Source of the DNA: Psychrobacter immobilis
GTDB taxonomy: Bacteria; Pseudomonadota; Gammaproteobacteria; Pseudomonadales; Moraxellaceae
Assembly: GCF_904846175.1 (NCBI RefSeq)
Contig: NZ_CAJGZM010000009.1
Location: 18,016-82,015 of the forward strand
DNA length: 64,000 nt
Direction: 5' to 3'
Shown: positions 1 to 9,225 of the stretch, piece after piece
How positions within the stretch are numbered: the first letter of the stretch is position 1
How the letters are laid out: each line of letters opens with the position of its first letter
Translations under genes and position numbers: made by a program
The notes under the pieces: generated by a model
Databases searched by the model: none
What the model saw: the letters and a program-made list of their open reading frames with translations, nothing else
What the model was told of the DNA's origin: nothing

Positions 1-800
1 GTATTAACACCAAAGGTAATAAGGATGAAGATACCGAAGAAGTAACGGCATACGATAATAAAAATGCTGCCGAAAACGAGTCTGATAGCGCTGCTAAACA
101 AAAAGGTCATAATAAACTTTGGGCCTATCATGAACATAATAGCGCCATTCAAACCCCCAAAATCATTGAAATGATTGAGCAAGGTCATTCCGTTGCTCTG
201 ATTAGTGATGCTGGCACGCCGCTGATTAGTGACCCCGGTTATCAATTGGTGCAAGCTGCTCATGCCGCTGGCGTTCGAGTGTCACCAATTATTGGTGCGT
301 CTGCTGCCATCGCCGCACTGTCTGTCGCAGGATTGCCCTCAGATCGCTTTAGCTTTATTGGTTTTTTACCGGCCAAAACCCACGGTCGCCAAAAACAATT
401 AACGGCTCTCAACTCACGCACCGAAACCTTGATATTTTACGAAGCACCACATCGTATTATCGCCAGCTTAGAAGATATGGCGGCTATATTTGGTGCAGAT
501 CGCGAAGTGACGTTTTGCCGTGAATTGACCAAAACCTTTGAAACCGTGCATAAAAGCACGCTTGGTAATTTGGTTGAGTTTGTCAAAGCCGATGACAATC
601 AGCAACGCGGTGAAATCGTCGTGGTCGTCGCTGGGGTAAATGTGGCGCAAGATGATGACGATATCAGTATCCACGATAAATTATTACAGCGCTTGTTAGA
701 AGATTTATCGGTTAAAAAAGCCGCTGCCTTAGCTGCTGATATTACCGGCGTTAAAAAGAATGCGCTTTATCAGCGCCTACTTGAGCTGCAAGCAGAATAG
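1..800 (+). CDS. rsmI: RsmI, 16S rRNA (cytidine-1402 2'-O)-methyltransferase, 5'-truncated by window edge
   Basis: RsmI uses SAM to 2'-O-methylate C1402 in the decoding centre of 16S rRNA. The frame is open from base 3, so the start lies outside the window. Family motifs seen are WAYHEHN (about 121-141), VALISDAGTPLISDPGY, the GASA loop, FIGFLPAK and the FYEAPHR/CRELTKTFE blocks, with a normal C-terminus. Before WAYHEHN there are at least 37 hydrophilic residues rich in Asn, Asp, Glu and Lys. In typical RsmI only a short loop separates the preceding strand from AYHEHN, so this looks like a lineage-specific insertion. The first in-frame ATG (171) lies inside the catalytic domain and is not the start. 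The kinase gene follows after 72 bases with no terminator visible. Confidence 0.93.
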   Translation, partial: INTKGNKDEDTEEVTAYDNKNAAENESDSAAKQKGHNKLWAYHEHNSAIQTPKIIEMIEQGHSVALISDAGTPLISDPGYQLVQAAHAAGVRVSPIIGASAAIAALSVAGLPSDRFSFIGFLPAKTHGRQKQLTALNSRTETLIFYEAPHRIIASLEDMAAIFGADREVTFCRELTKTFETVHKSTLGNLVEFVKADDNQQRGEIVVVVAGVNVAQDDDDISIHDKLLQRLLEDLSVKKAAALAADITGVKKNALYQRLLELQAE

Positions 801-872
801 TTTTTAGTTATAAAAAATAAGCTAAGCACGAATAAATTAAGCACTGATAAACTCATTGAGGAGAGATAGATA

Positions 873-1892
873 ATGTACGATGTGATGGCGATAGGTAATG
901 CTTTAGTTGACCACGAATATCTGCTGTCGGATGCAGCACTAGAAGAAACTGACCTCACCAAAGGCAATATGACGCTGGCAGGAATTGAAGAGCAGCAGCA
1001 GTTATTGGCCTATTTTAAGCTAGCAGAAATTGCGCCATCAAAACAAGCGGGTGGCGGCTCAGCGGCTAATGCGATGTATGCCTTTGCAAGTTTGGGCGGC
1101 AAACCTTTTTATGCCTGCCGCGTCGGCGATGACAAGCAAGGCGAGTTTTACCTAAAAGACTTGCACGAAGCAGGCGTTGCCACATCCCCTCAGTCGATTC
1201 ATGCAGGCGGTGTAACTGGCTCATGCGTAGTAGCAGTGACCGAAGATGGTGAGCGTACTATGCAAACCTTCCTTGGTACTTCAAGCGACATTACCGCTGA
1301 TAACGTTGACTTTGAGGCACTGACCCAAGCAGGTTGGCTGTATTTAGAAGGTTATTTGGCCATGTCTGAAGGGATTCAGCCAGCGATGACCCAATTACGC
1401 CAACAAGCCGGCATCCATGGTGCCAAAATCGCCGTCAGCTTTGCTGATCCTGCGGTAGTGAAATTTGCCAAAGACGGTCTGATAAATATGCTCGGCAATA
1501 AAGTCGCGGTGATATTTTGTAATAGTGAAGAAGCAAAATTATTTACCGATAAAAAGCAGCATAAGGCAGCAGCGCGTGCCTTACTTGAGCATTGCCAAAC
1601 GGCGGTCGTCACCGATGGACCAAATGGTGCCATCATCGCTCATAAGCCAAATGACGAGTCAGAGATTGAGATTCATGAGATTCCTACGCCAGCTGTTGCC
1701 AATGTCATTGATACCAATGGTGCCGGTGATAACTATTCTGGCGCATTTTTATACGCTTTATCGCAGCAATACAGCTTGCCAGAATGTGGACGGCTTGCCA
1801 GCGAAATCGCCGCACAAGTGATTCAGCAATTCGGCCCACGCCTCGCATCAAAAGATTATCAATATATCTCGCGCCGCGTTTTAACTGTTTAA
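873..1892 (+). CDS. PfkB-family carbohydrate/nucleoside kinase (adenosine kinase-like)
   Basis: A 339-residue ribokinase-fold kinase that should transfer phosphate from ATP to a sugar or nucleoside in the cytoplasm. The N-terminal sugar-site block has the GGGSAAN motif (residues 60-66). The second PfkB signature DTNGAGD (280-286) carries the presumed catalytic base Asp286 and the anion-hole glycines. Length and order fit bacterial proteins annotated as adenosine kinase or plain PfkB kinase. The substrate cannot be read from sequence. ATG 873 is preceded by GAGGAGAGATAGATA, a strong ribosome site. It lies 72 bases after rsmI on the same strand and ends at a strong terminator at 1937-1968, so the two may be cotranscribed. 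Confidence 0.88.
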   Translation: MYDVMAIGNALVDHEYLLSDAALEETDLTKGNMTLAGIEEQQQLLAYFKLAEIAPSKQAGGGSAANAMYAFASLGGKPFYACRVGDDKQGEFYLKDLHEAGVATSPQSIHAGGVTGSCVVAVTEDGERTMQTFLGTSSDITADNVDFEALTQAGWLYLEGYLAMSEGIQPAMTQLRQQAGIHGAKIAVSFADPAVVKFAKDGLINMLGNKVAVIFCNSEEAKLFTDKKQHKAAARALLEHCQTAVVTDGPNGAIIAHKPNDESEIEIHEIPTPAVANVIDTNGAGDNYSGAFLYALSQQYSLPECGRLASEIAAQVIQQFGPRLASKDYQYISRRVLTV

Positions 1893-1936
1893 CCATCTAA
1901 ATATCTTAGATAAAACTTTCATTATAAATTGCTTAT

Positions 1937-1968
1937 AAAAAAGCCCATATCCTAGGATATGGGCTTTT
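1937..1968. terminator. Bidirectional rho-independent terminator
   Basis: A perfect palindrome centred on CCTAGG (AAGCCCATATCC arm) with an A-run on the left and a T-run on the right. It lies between the convergent PfkB kinase (+) and metY (-), so it can end both transcripts. Confidence 0.9.
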
Positions 1969-2016
1969 TCGTTTGGATTAATAACACCAATGAAATATAA
2001 GGAAACTATTACTTTA

Positions 2017-3321
2017 TTAAGCAGCCGCTAGCGCTTGTTCTAAATCAGCTTTGATATCTTCGATGTGCTCAATACCAATCGATAAACGCACCATATCCGT
2101 ACTGACGCCGGCATTTTCTAGCTCTTGCTCATTAAGCTGACGATGGGTAGTGGTCGCTGGGTGACACGCCAATGATTTAGCATCACCAATATTGACCAAA
2201 CGCGTAATCAGTTGCAGTGCATCGATAAAGCGTGCGCCTGCTTCAAGTCCACCTTTTACCCCAAAGGTTAAAATAGCGGATGGCGTGCCTTTCATGTATT
2301 TCTTAGCAAGATCATGTTCAGGATGGTCAGGTAAACCAGCATATTTTACCCAAGCAACTTTATCATGGTCACGTAGATATTCGGCAACCGCTTGGGCGTT
2401 TTGAACATGACGCTCCATACGTAAACCCAGTGTCTGTAAGCCCTGTAAGATACTAAAGGCATTAAGCGGGCTAAGTGCCGCACCTGTATTACGCAGTGGT
2501 GCCACGCGAGCACGGGCGATAAAGGCCGCTGCGCCAACGTCCTTGACGAAGTTTACGCCATGATAGCTTTCATCTGGGGTATTTAATAACGGGAAACGCT
2601 CAGGGTAATCGCCCCAAGGGAAAGTACCACTATCGACAATAGCGCCACCAATCGAGGTACCGGTACCACTCATATATTTGGTCAATGAATGAATGACGAT
2701 ATCAGCGCCAAACTCAAATGGACGGCAGAGCGCAGGAGTCGCCACCGTACTATCAATCACCACTGGCACGCCATATTCATGCGCGATATCACTGAGTGCT
2801 TGGATATCAATGATGTTGCCCAGTGGATTACCGATACTTTCCGCAAAGACCATCTTAGTCTTATCATCGATTAAATCGCGAATCGCTTCAGGATTTTTAT
2901 GATCGAAAAAGCGCACTTCGATACCTTGGCGCGGCAAGGCATGCGCGAATAAATTATAAGTACCGCCGTATAGCGTCGATACCGCAACGATATTATCACC
3001 CGCTTCACAAATAGTTTGAATGGCATAAGTGATAGCAGCCATACCAGAAGCAACCGCAAGCGCACCGATACCGCCCTCAAGTGCAGCAACACGTTCTTCT
3101 AATACGGCGTTGGTCGGGTTCATGATACGGGTATAAATGTTGCCAGCGACTTTTAGATCGAACAAATCTGCGCCATGCTGGGTATTATCAAACGCATACG
3201 AGCTGGTATGATAAATGGGTACAGCGACCGCTTTGGTGGTCGGCTCTACAGTATATCCAGCATGAATCGCCAGGGTCTCAAGGCGTTGATTATTTTGCTT
3301 AGCTGGTTGTCCGTCACTCAT
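2017..3321 (-). CDS. metY: O-acetylhomoserine aminocarboxypropyltransferase (sulfhydrylase)
   Basis: A PLP enzyme of the Cys/Met metabolism family that makes homocysteine from O-acetylhomoserine and sulfide. Visible features are the N-terminal LAIHAGY block, YTRIMNPTNAVLEERVAALEGG, the cofactor-phosphate region VSTLYGGTYNLF, and the Schiff-base lysine K215 in HSLTKYMSGTGTSIGG. The C-terminal LACHPATTTH block is also typical. At 434 residues it matches MetY, which is longer than MetB/MetC (about 390). The start ATG 3321 has TATAGGAG at normal spacing. It is monocistronic, with nfuA ending in its own terminator upstream and the bidirectional terminator at 1937-1968 downstream. Confidence 0.95.
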   Translation of the reverse strand: MSDGQPAKQNNQRLETLAIHAGYTVEPTTKAVAVPIYHTSSYAFDNTQHGADLFDLKVAGNIYTRIMNPTNAVLEERVAALEGGIGALAVASGMAAITYAIQTICEAGDNIVAVSTLYGGTYNLFAHALPRQGIEVRFFDHKNPEAIRDLIDDKTKMVFAESIGNPLGNIIDIQALSDIAHEYGVPVVIDSTVATPALCRPFEFGADIVIHSLTKYMSGTGTSIGGAIVDSGTFPWGDYPERFPLLNTPDESYHGVNFVKDVGAAAFIARARVAPLRNTGAALSPLNAFSILQGLQTLGLRMERHVQNAQAVAEYLRDHDKVAWVKYAGLPDHPEHDLAKKYMKGTPSAILTFGVKGGLEAGARFIDALQLITRLVNIGDAKSLACHPATTTHRQLNEQELENAGVSTDMVRLSIGIEHIEDIKADLEQALAAA

Positions 3322-3397
3322 GTTGCGCTCCTATATATTTATTCGCTATCAAAAAATATGTGATGATTAAAAAAGCTATCGCTAAACGATAGACATA

Positions 3398-3435
3398 AAA
3401 AAAGCTGAGTTAATCATAACTCAACTTCTTTATGA
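3398..3435 (-). terminator. Rho-independent terminator of nfuA
   Basis: A GAGTTA/TAACTC hairpin with an A-run on its left side, read as U-run on the minus strand. It lies 95 bases beyond the nfuA stop and upstream of metY. Confidence 0.75.
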
Positions 3436-3529
3436 AAAGAATAGCAAATTTTTCATCTCTTAATGACAAATATGCATAAGCGACAAAACCATCAGTATAC
3501 TCATCAAAGTTATAACAATGATTTAGCCT

Positions 3530-4213
3530 TTATTTATAATAAGCGTTTTCTGTACGAGTATGATCGGTCTCATCAATCACTTGCGTCAGCTCTGGTATTT
3601 GCTGTTTCAGCTGCACTTCAACGCCTTGACGTAAGGTCATATCAACTGCTGAACAGCCTTGGCAACCGCCACCAAATTTCAATACGGCAGTCAGACCAAT
3701 GCCTTCTTCATCAATCAACTCAAGCAGTTGTACATCACCGCCATGAGCGGCCAAGCTTGGGTTAATTTCAGACTGTAAGACATAGTTGATACGCTCTTCG
3801 ACACTGGCATCGGCACCGACCTTTGGCACTTTCGAGTTTGGCGCACGGAACGTCAGCTGACCACCAAAACGGTCTTTATTATAATCGATGACCGCATCTT
3901 CTAGATAAGGCACTGACGCCGCTTCAATAAATGCCGAAAAATTATCATAAGTAAATTTCAAATCAGCGCTGTCTTCTTCGCCTGGCTGATTATAAGCCAT
4001 GCAGCACTCGGCACGCGGCGTACCAGGATGTTCAACGAAAATACGTACACCGATACCATCGGTATCTTGTTTCGATAGTAAATCTGCCAAGTAACCTTGA
4101 GCGGCTTCAGTGATAGTGATATTACTTTTGGCTTGCGTTTGCTCAGTATCGAGCGCTGATTCGTAATCGGCAGCGGGTTCTACTTGCGTATCAGTTGGAT
4201 TGTGTTCACTCAT
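3530..4213 (-). CDS. nfuA: Fe-S biogenesis protein NfuA
   Basis: NfuA is a carrier that passes [4Fe-4S] clusters to apo-proteins under stress. Residues about 35-130 form a degenerate A-type carrier domain. Residues about 140-215 are the Nfu domain, with the cluster-binding pair C184-x-x-C187 in [19 protein letters not shown]. It has 227 residues, against about 190 in E. coli, and the excess is an acidic N-terminal leader of about 30 residues. It appears monocistronic, with a terminator at 3398-3435. The nearest upstream gene is about 0.7 kb away. Confidence 0.95.
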   Translation of the reverse strand: MSEHNPTDTQVEPAADYESALDTEQTQAKSNITITEAAQGYLADLLSKQDTDGIGVRIFVEHPGTPRAECCMAYNQPGEEDSADLKFTYDNFSAFIEAASVPYLEDAVIDYNKDRFGGQLTFRAPNSKVPKVGADASVEERINYVLQSEINPSLAAHGGDVQLLELIDEEGIGLTAVLKFGGGCQGCSAVDMTLRQGVEVQLKQQIPELTQVIDETDHTRTENAYYK

Positions 4214-4933
4214 AATGCTTCCTATGTGTTATGACACAAGCGTTATATTGGCCACGTCTACTGTGTCGTCAATGTCATGTGAGGTTGGAATAAATGAAAT
4301 TATCCATCATTTTGGCTTATCGTTTTATTGCTTTAACCTTAATGACGGTTTTATCTATTGGCCGTTATTGGCTCTATTATAGCGCACTTAAGGCATAATT
4401 CCGACCGTGCTACTGCGCTTTAAATATCCTTAGTAAATAGTAATGGTTCACACTGCTATTGATATCAGTTATTAGGAGCCACTATTCACTTCAGCCTGCC
4501 CTACTTATAACTCAATTTCACTCATTTAACTTTACTGTCCGTTCTATATTAAGACCATAAGTTAACTTATCAAGTTTACAGCGCTTATTTAATCATAATC
4601 AGCGTTTTGCGCTTTATGGGCACAATTAATTCGCTTAGGCTTGGTAAGCAAAAACAATAGCCGAATTGTCAAAATCATAATGTAATGAACGCATCCTTTC
4701 AATTCTAATACAGATAAATCTAACAAGCCTCTTGATTTAATATATAAATTTATATTTTATAATTAAATATAACAAAATTTTTAAATCTCTATCTATCCTA
4801 TTGAATGATTGAACTAGATGTTTAAGCAACTGTAGCCGTTTTTACCCAAAAATGCGCTTGCTTCGAACTCACATTCAATAAATCACATTTTAAATTTATC
4901 AGCGTTTTATTTTTGCTTAACGAGGAGCATCCC
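4214..4933. other. AT-rich intergenic region between divergent nfuA and the AhpD-like gene
   Basis: This spacer is strongly AT-rich in its right half (about 4690-4800). It should carry promoters for nfuA (leftward) and the AhpD-like gene (rightward). I see no tRNA or repeat. The only coding candidate is a 34-codon ORF, listed separately. Confidence 0.6.
4294..4398 (+). CDS. Possible 34-residue single-span membrane peptide
   Basis: A short ORF with start ATG 4294 and stop TAA 4396-4398. It is preceded by GAGG about 10 bases upstream. The product begins MKLSIILAYRF, is hydrophobic through the middle, and ends basic/polar, which would suit a one-pass inner-membrane small protein. I recognise no family and composition alone could produce this by chance. 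Confidence is low. Confidence 0.2.
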   Translation: MKLSIILAYRFIALTLMTVLSIGRYWLYYSALKA

Positions 4934-5281
4934 ATGAGTAAGTCATTTAAAGACATAACCAAACACGTTTCAACCAATATGGCAAAATTACACAAGCATA
5001 TCCCTGAAACCACCAAAGCCTTCTCGCAGCTCGGTGCAGCGGCAACCGCAGATGGCGTATTGGACAAAAAAACCAAAGAGCTGATTGCCCTCGCCTTAGC
5101 GGTTGGGTCACGTTGCGATGCCTGTATCGGTTTTCATACTAAGGCTTTAGTACAGCTTGGCGCTACCGAGTAAGAAGTCGCTGAAACCTTGGGCGTGTGT
5201 GTCTATATGGGCGGCGGTCCGTCAATGATGTATGCCGCCGAAGCTGTCGCCTCCTTTAATGAATTTAATAAAGACGCTTAG
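4934..5281 (+). pseudogene. AhpD-like / carboxymuconolactone decarboxylase family protein, interrupted by a nonsense codon
   Basis: The frame encodes a 115-residue CMD/AhpD-fold protein, a family of small peroxidase-like or decarboxylase proteins. The redox motif C61-D-A-C64 with H68 is intact. Codon 80 (5171-5173) is TAA, directly after GATE. The same frame then continues with clear family sequence (EVAETLGVCVYMGGG, then MMYAAEAVASF) to a natural stop at 5279-5281. One base change from CAA, GAA or AAA would explain it, so this is a recent nonsense mutation or a sequencing error. UAA excludes ordinary selenocysteine recoding. The start is ATG 4934 after GAGGAG (4922-4927); the TTG at 4913 is too far upstream of that site. 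The truncated 79-residue product keeps the CxxC but loses the C-terminal helices. Confidence 0.85.
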
Positions 5282-5318
5282 ATACTACTGTTACTTGGTC
5301 TTAATTGGCTTCACTATC

Positions 5319-5359
5319 AAAAACTGCCCGTGATTGAATCTATCGCGGGCAGTTTTTTT
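5319..5359 (+). terminator. Rho-independent terminator
   Basis: CTGCCCGTGAT pairs with ATCGCGGGCAG with one mismatch and is followed by seven T. It is 38 bases after the AhpD-like gene, whose downstream signals are therefore intact. Confidence 0.88.
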
Positions 5360-5486
5360 GTGTATACGATGATGATAAAGCACACATCATAGATTCATGA
5401 GCGTAGATTCTTGCGTTATGCTATAACCTATCCATCGCTATATTTATACATGAATAAGCATGACCTGAGTTTAAGAGAATATTTTT

Positions 5487-6485
5487 ATGATGACTGAGAA
5501 TCTAACGTTAGTGACGACCAAAGATAACGTACAAATCGCTGTTTGGGAGATATTCGATAGTGAAAAAACCCATCGCTTCTCTGAGGGTCCTGCTAATATA
5601 GGGCAAAATATTTTCTTTACTCATGGCACTTTTTCGGATAAAAAAACCTGCTTAAGAATCGCTGAATACTTAGCGGGACTTGGTCATCATTGCTATATCA
5701 TGGAATGGCGCGGGCATGGGGCAAGCTCAACACCAAAAGACAAATTTAACTTTGAAACCGTCGCAACCTATGATTTTGCCGCTACCTTTGATTATTTATT
5801 GAACGAATTAACGCTTACTCATTTACACTGTGTCACTCACAGCGGCGGCGGTGCTTGCTTAACGATGTTTCTCATTCAAAATCCACATTATATCGATAAA
5901 ATTAATAGCGTCAGTATGTTTGCCTGCCAAGTTTACGGCGCGATAGTAACCCCGAAAAACTATTTTAAAATTATAGCCGCTAAACTATTTACGCGTATAT
6001 TCGGCTATATACCTGCCAAAAAACTCAATATGGGCCCCATCAACGAAAGCCATCACACCATGAGCCAATGGTACGAATGGAACTTGCGTAAAAACTTTCA
6101 CAGTCATTTTATTAAGCAAAGTGATATAGATGCTAATGGTGTCAAAGAAAGTGCTTTTGATAAGCATCATCAGCAGAAAAAAATGACTGGCGTCGAAAGT
6201 CATGATTATTTTGATTATCGACAGTATATGCCGACCATTAGCGTACCAATCTATGCAATCAGCGCCAAGGGTGACAAACTTATCTCGCCCACTAAAGGTT
6301 GTCAGTCGCTTTTTAATGACTTTGATAATTCTCTCAACAATAACTTTGCCAATGTTTTTCGTGAATATGCGCTGAGTAATGGCGACTTGGACGATTATAC
6401 CCATAGCCGCATCTTAAACAGTCGTACGGCTGCCAAAGAGATTTGGCCAACAGTCGCGGCGTGGATTGATAAGCATTCCACTTAA
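5487..6485 (+). CDS. Alpha/beta-hydrolase fold protein
   Basis: A 332-residue hydrolase of unknown substrate. The oxyanion-hole block FFTHGTFSDKKT lies near residues 47-58. The WRGHGASS block follows the second core strand. The presumed nucleophile is S119 in VTHSGGGACL, where the first Gly of the usual GxSxG is Thr. Near the C-terminus IYAISAKGDKLISPTKG should hold the acid Asp and DDYTHSRIL the catalytic His. No signal peptide is seen. ATG 5487 and ATG 5490 are both possible starts, with a modest site (AAGAGA). A second distinct hydrolase of this fold is at 14816. Confidence 0.8.
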   Translation: MMTENLTLVTTKDNVQIAVWEIFDSEKTHRFSEGPANIGQNIFFTHGTFSDKKTCLRIAEYLAGLGHHCYIMEWRGHGASSTPKDKFNFETVATYDFAATFDYLLNELTLTHLHCVTHSGGGACLTMFLIQNPHYIDKINSVSMFACQVYGAIVTPKNYFKIIAAKLFTRIFGYIPAKKLNMGPINESHHTMSQWYEWNLRKNFHSHFIKQSDIDANGVKESAFDKHHQQKKMTGVESHDYFDYRQYMPTISVPIYAISAKGDKLISPTKGCQSLFNDFDNSLNNNFANVFREYALSNGDLDDYTHSRILNSRTAAKEIWPTVAAWIDKHST

Positions 6486-6650
6486 AAGAGTCGTATACTT
6501 TTTTGTCTGAACAAACTTGAATACAGATAATAGCCAATGATGATAAACCCTTAAACATCTTTGCACTTGTCAGCAACTCCTCTGCTGTGTCAGTATTGGC
6601 GGCATTACTTTTTTAATCAATGAAATATGAGCAGTAGGAAAGTGGCGTAT

Positions 6651-7697
6651 ATGAGTGATTCATCAGAGCAGCATGCAGATAAAAATAAACACTATCGTTA
6701 TTTGGTATTTATCGGTCGTTTCCAGCCGTTTCACTGTGGTCATAAAGCAGTGGTCGATGAAGCGTTAAAACGAGCAGATAACGTCATTATGCTGATCGGT
6801 TCTGCTAATCTACCTCGCAGTCTACGTAATCCATTTAGCGTCGATGAGCGCGCGACGATGATAAAGAATGCCTACTCGCCAGCAGAAGCAGCACGTATTC
6901 ACTGCGTTGGGCTTGATGATGCACTTTACAATGACACGCGCTGGCTACAATATGTGCAAGCGGGCGTCAAATCCGTCACTGGCGACTTGCAGACTGACAT
7001 TGGGCTAATTGGCCATTCGAAAGACAGCTCTTCGTATTATTTATCGCTATTCCCGAATTGGGCGTCGGTTTCTGTACCCAATTATCACAATCTATCCGCG
7101 ACACCTATTCGAGACAGTTACCTAATGGGTGCTACGCCAACGCCTGAGCGCACCCCTGAATCAACTCGCAACGTCCTCAATGACTTTAAAAAGACTGATA
7201 TTTATCAAAACCTGCATGAAGAAGCCGATTTCGTTGATAAATATAAAAGACAATGGGAGTCCGCTCCTTACCCACCAACCTTTATGACCGCTGATGCCTT
7301 AGTCGTGCAATCAGGGCATATTTTATTGGTTGAGCGCCGTAGTATGCCAGGACGCGGGCTGTGGGCATTACCGGGTGGCTTTTTGAATCCAAAAGAAACC
7401 CTTTTTGATGCCTGTATCCGCGAGCTACGCGAAGAAACTCGCCTTAAAGTGCCTGAACCGGTACTACGCGGCTCTTGTCATAGTCAGCATACCTTTGATG
7501 ATCCCTATCGCTCGGCACGTGGGCGTACGATTACCCAAGCCTTTTACTTTCAGTTGAAAAATGACCCAAAAGGTTTGCCCAAGGTAAAAGGCGGCGATGA
7601 TGCAGCCACAGCGTTTTGGTTACCCTTGGCTGAGCTTGATGCCACCATGATGTTCGAAGACCATTATGCGATTATCACCAAAATGGTTGGTTTATAG
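6651..7697 (+). CDS. nadM: Bifunctional NMN adenylyltransferase / Nudix hydrolase (NadM-Nudix)
   Basis: A two-domain enzyme of NAD salvage. Residues about 15-185 are the nucleotidyltransferase domain that joins NMN and ATP into NAD, with the HxGH motif H28-C-G-H31 in GRFQPFHCGHKAV and the later LSATPIRDSY block. Residues about 215-348 are a Nudix domain with a complete box at about 243-265 (Gly...REEXREET pattern seen as CIRELREETRL); in this fusion family it hydrolyses ADP-ribose. The frame is open from ATG 6627, but AGGAAAG (6636-6642) stands 8 bases before ATG 6651, which I take as the start (348 residues). nadV follows after 130 bases, so together they convert nicotinamide to NMN and then NAD. 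Confidence 0.93.
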   Translation: MSDSSEQHADKNKHYRYLVFIGRFQPFHCGHKAVVDEALKRADNVIMLIGSANLPRSLRNPFSVDERATMIKNAYSPAEAARIHCVGLDDALYNDTRWLQYVQAGVKSVTGDLQTDIGLIGHSKDSSSYYLSLFPNWASVSVPNYHNLSATPIRDSYLMGATPTPERTPESTRNVLNDFKKTDIYQNLHEEADFVDKYKRQWESAPYPPTFMTADALVVQSGHILLVERRSMPGRGLWALPGGFLNPKETLFDACIRELREETRLKVPEPVLRGSCHSQHTFDDPYRSARGRTITQAFYFQLKNDPKGLPKVKGGDDAATAFWLPLAELDATMMFEDHYAIITKMVGL

Positions 7698-7827
7698 GTT
7701 GTTACTATTTAACTATTCAATTTTTATTGACAATTTTTCACGCCAGCGCCGATAGACGGCAATGGCTCACCGCCGCAACGGTTATTTAAAAAACAGCTGC
7801 GGCATCTAAAAGCAGAGGAGTTCTGTG

Positions 7828-9225
7828 ATGTATACCAGTAATTTAAACAATTTAATCCTAAATAGTGACAGCTATAAAACCTCCCATTGGGTGCAATATC
7901 CAAAAGGTAGTGAATATCTCTCAAGCTATATTGAGGCGCGTAAAGGCGATTACGATGTGGTGTTTTTCGGTTTACAAGCTTTTATCAAAGAATACCTAAG
8001 CACGCCGATTACCCATCAAGATATCGATGAAGCCGAAATGGTCATTCAAGCACATGGCTTGACCTTTAACCGTGCTGGCTGGGAGCTGTTGGTCGATAAG
8101 CATGGCGGCTATCTGCCACTACGCATTGAAGCCATTCCTGAAGGTAGCGTGGTGCCAGCATCCAATGTGGTCTGTCAAATCATCAATACTGACCCTGAGT
8201 TTTATTGGCTACCAAGCTATATAGAAACGGCACTATTGCGGGCGATTTGGTATCCGTCAACTGTCGCTAGTGTCTCGCACTATTGCAAAGGCATTATTCG
8301 TGAAGCCCTAGAAAAATCTGCCGACAATAGCGAATCGCTGATTTTCCGTTTGCATGATTTTGGTTCGCGCGGTGCTTCTAGCCAAGAATCTGTCGCGCTC
8401 GGTAGCCTTGCTCATTTGGTAAACTTTGCTGGTACTGATTCGATGACGGCTTTGGTTGCCGCCAGCCGCTGGTATCACATGGATAAAGACATGCCAGCCT
8501 TCTCTATCCCTGCCGCTGAGCATAGCACCATGACGGCTTGGGGGCGTGACGGAGAAACCGCCGCCTTTGCCAATATGATTGAGCAGTTTGGCGGCGCAGG
8601 TAAGAGCTTTTCGGTGGTTTCTGACAGCTATGATTTATGGAATGCCATTGATAATATTTGGGGCGGTAGCCTAAAAGACGATGTCAAAAATATGGGCGGG
8701 ACTTTAGTTATCCGACCAGACAGCGGCGATCCTGCAAAGGTCGTGCGTGAAGCATTGGAGCGTTTGGCGGTGAAGTTCGGTACGACCATTAATAGTAAAG
8801 GCTATAAAGTGCTGCCTGATTATGTACGCGTTATCCAAGGTGATGGTATCAGCCCGCAAAGCTTGGGGAAAATCATCGATGTGGTCTTGAACGCAGGTTT
8901 TAGCGCCGACAATATTACCTTTGGGATGGGTGGCGGATTATTGCAGCAAGTCAATCGCGACACCATGAGCTGGGCGATGAAAGCCAGTGCCATCTCTATC
9001 GATGGCGTGTGGACTGACATTTACAAAGACCCTGTGACCAGCCGCTCAAAACGCTCAAAAAAAGGCCGTTTAGCATTGATAAAGAACAGCAACGGAACGT
9101 TAGAAACTATTAAAGCTGATAATTTATCGACAGCAGAAGATAACCTACTGCGCGATGTATATATCGATGGTAAATTACTCATTGAAGACAATCTCACCAC
9201 TATTAGGGAGCGAGCAGGATGGTAG
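7828..9225 (+). CDS. nadV: Nicotinamide phosphoribosyltransferase (NadV/NAMPT type)
   Basis: It converts nicotinamide and PRPP to NMN, the substrate of the preceding NadM. The family blocks are intact: NSDSYKTSHW at the N-terminus, LIFRLHDFGSRGASSQES, FAGTDSMTAL with the Asp that selects nicotinamide over nicotinate, IPAAEHSTMTAWG with the phosphorylated His (H232), the PRPP loop VIRPDSGDPAKVV, and FGMGGGLLQQVNRDT. Its 465 residues match the family. AGAGGAG (7814-7820) lies 7 bases before ATG 7828, which is preferred over GTG 7825. A GCCGCA/TGCGGC inverted repeat (7772-7803) is in the leader. Its last 7 bases overlap the next gene, implying translational coupling. Confidence 0.95.
   Translation: MYTSNLNNLILNSDSYKTSHWVQYPKGSEYLSSYIEARKGDYDVVFFGLQAFIKEYLSTPITHQDIDEAEMVIQAHGLTFNRAGWELLVDKHGGYLPLRIEAIPEGSVVPASNVVCQIINTDPEFYWLPSYIETALLRAIWYPSTVASVSHYCKGIIREALEKSADNSESLIFRLHDFGSRGASSQESVALGSLAHLVNFAGTDSMTALVAASRWYHMDKDMPAFSIPAAEHSTMTAWGRDGETAAFANMIEQFGGAGKSFSVVSDSYDLWNAIDNIWGGSLKDDVKNMGGTLVIRPDSGDPAKVVREALERLAVKFGTTINSKGYKVLPDYVRVIQGDGISPQSLGKIIDVVLNAGFSADNITFGMGGGLLQQVNRDTMSWAMKASAISIDGVWTDIYKDPVTSRSKRSKKGRLALIKNSNGTLETIKADNLSTAEDNLLRDVYIDGKLLIEDNLTTIRERAGW

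Noticed and set aside
5162..5281. Selenocysteine or programmed recoding at the AhpD-like stop
   Set aside because: The stop is UAA, not UGA, and no slippery or structural signal is visible.
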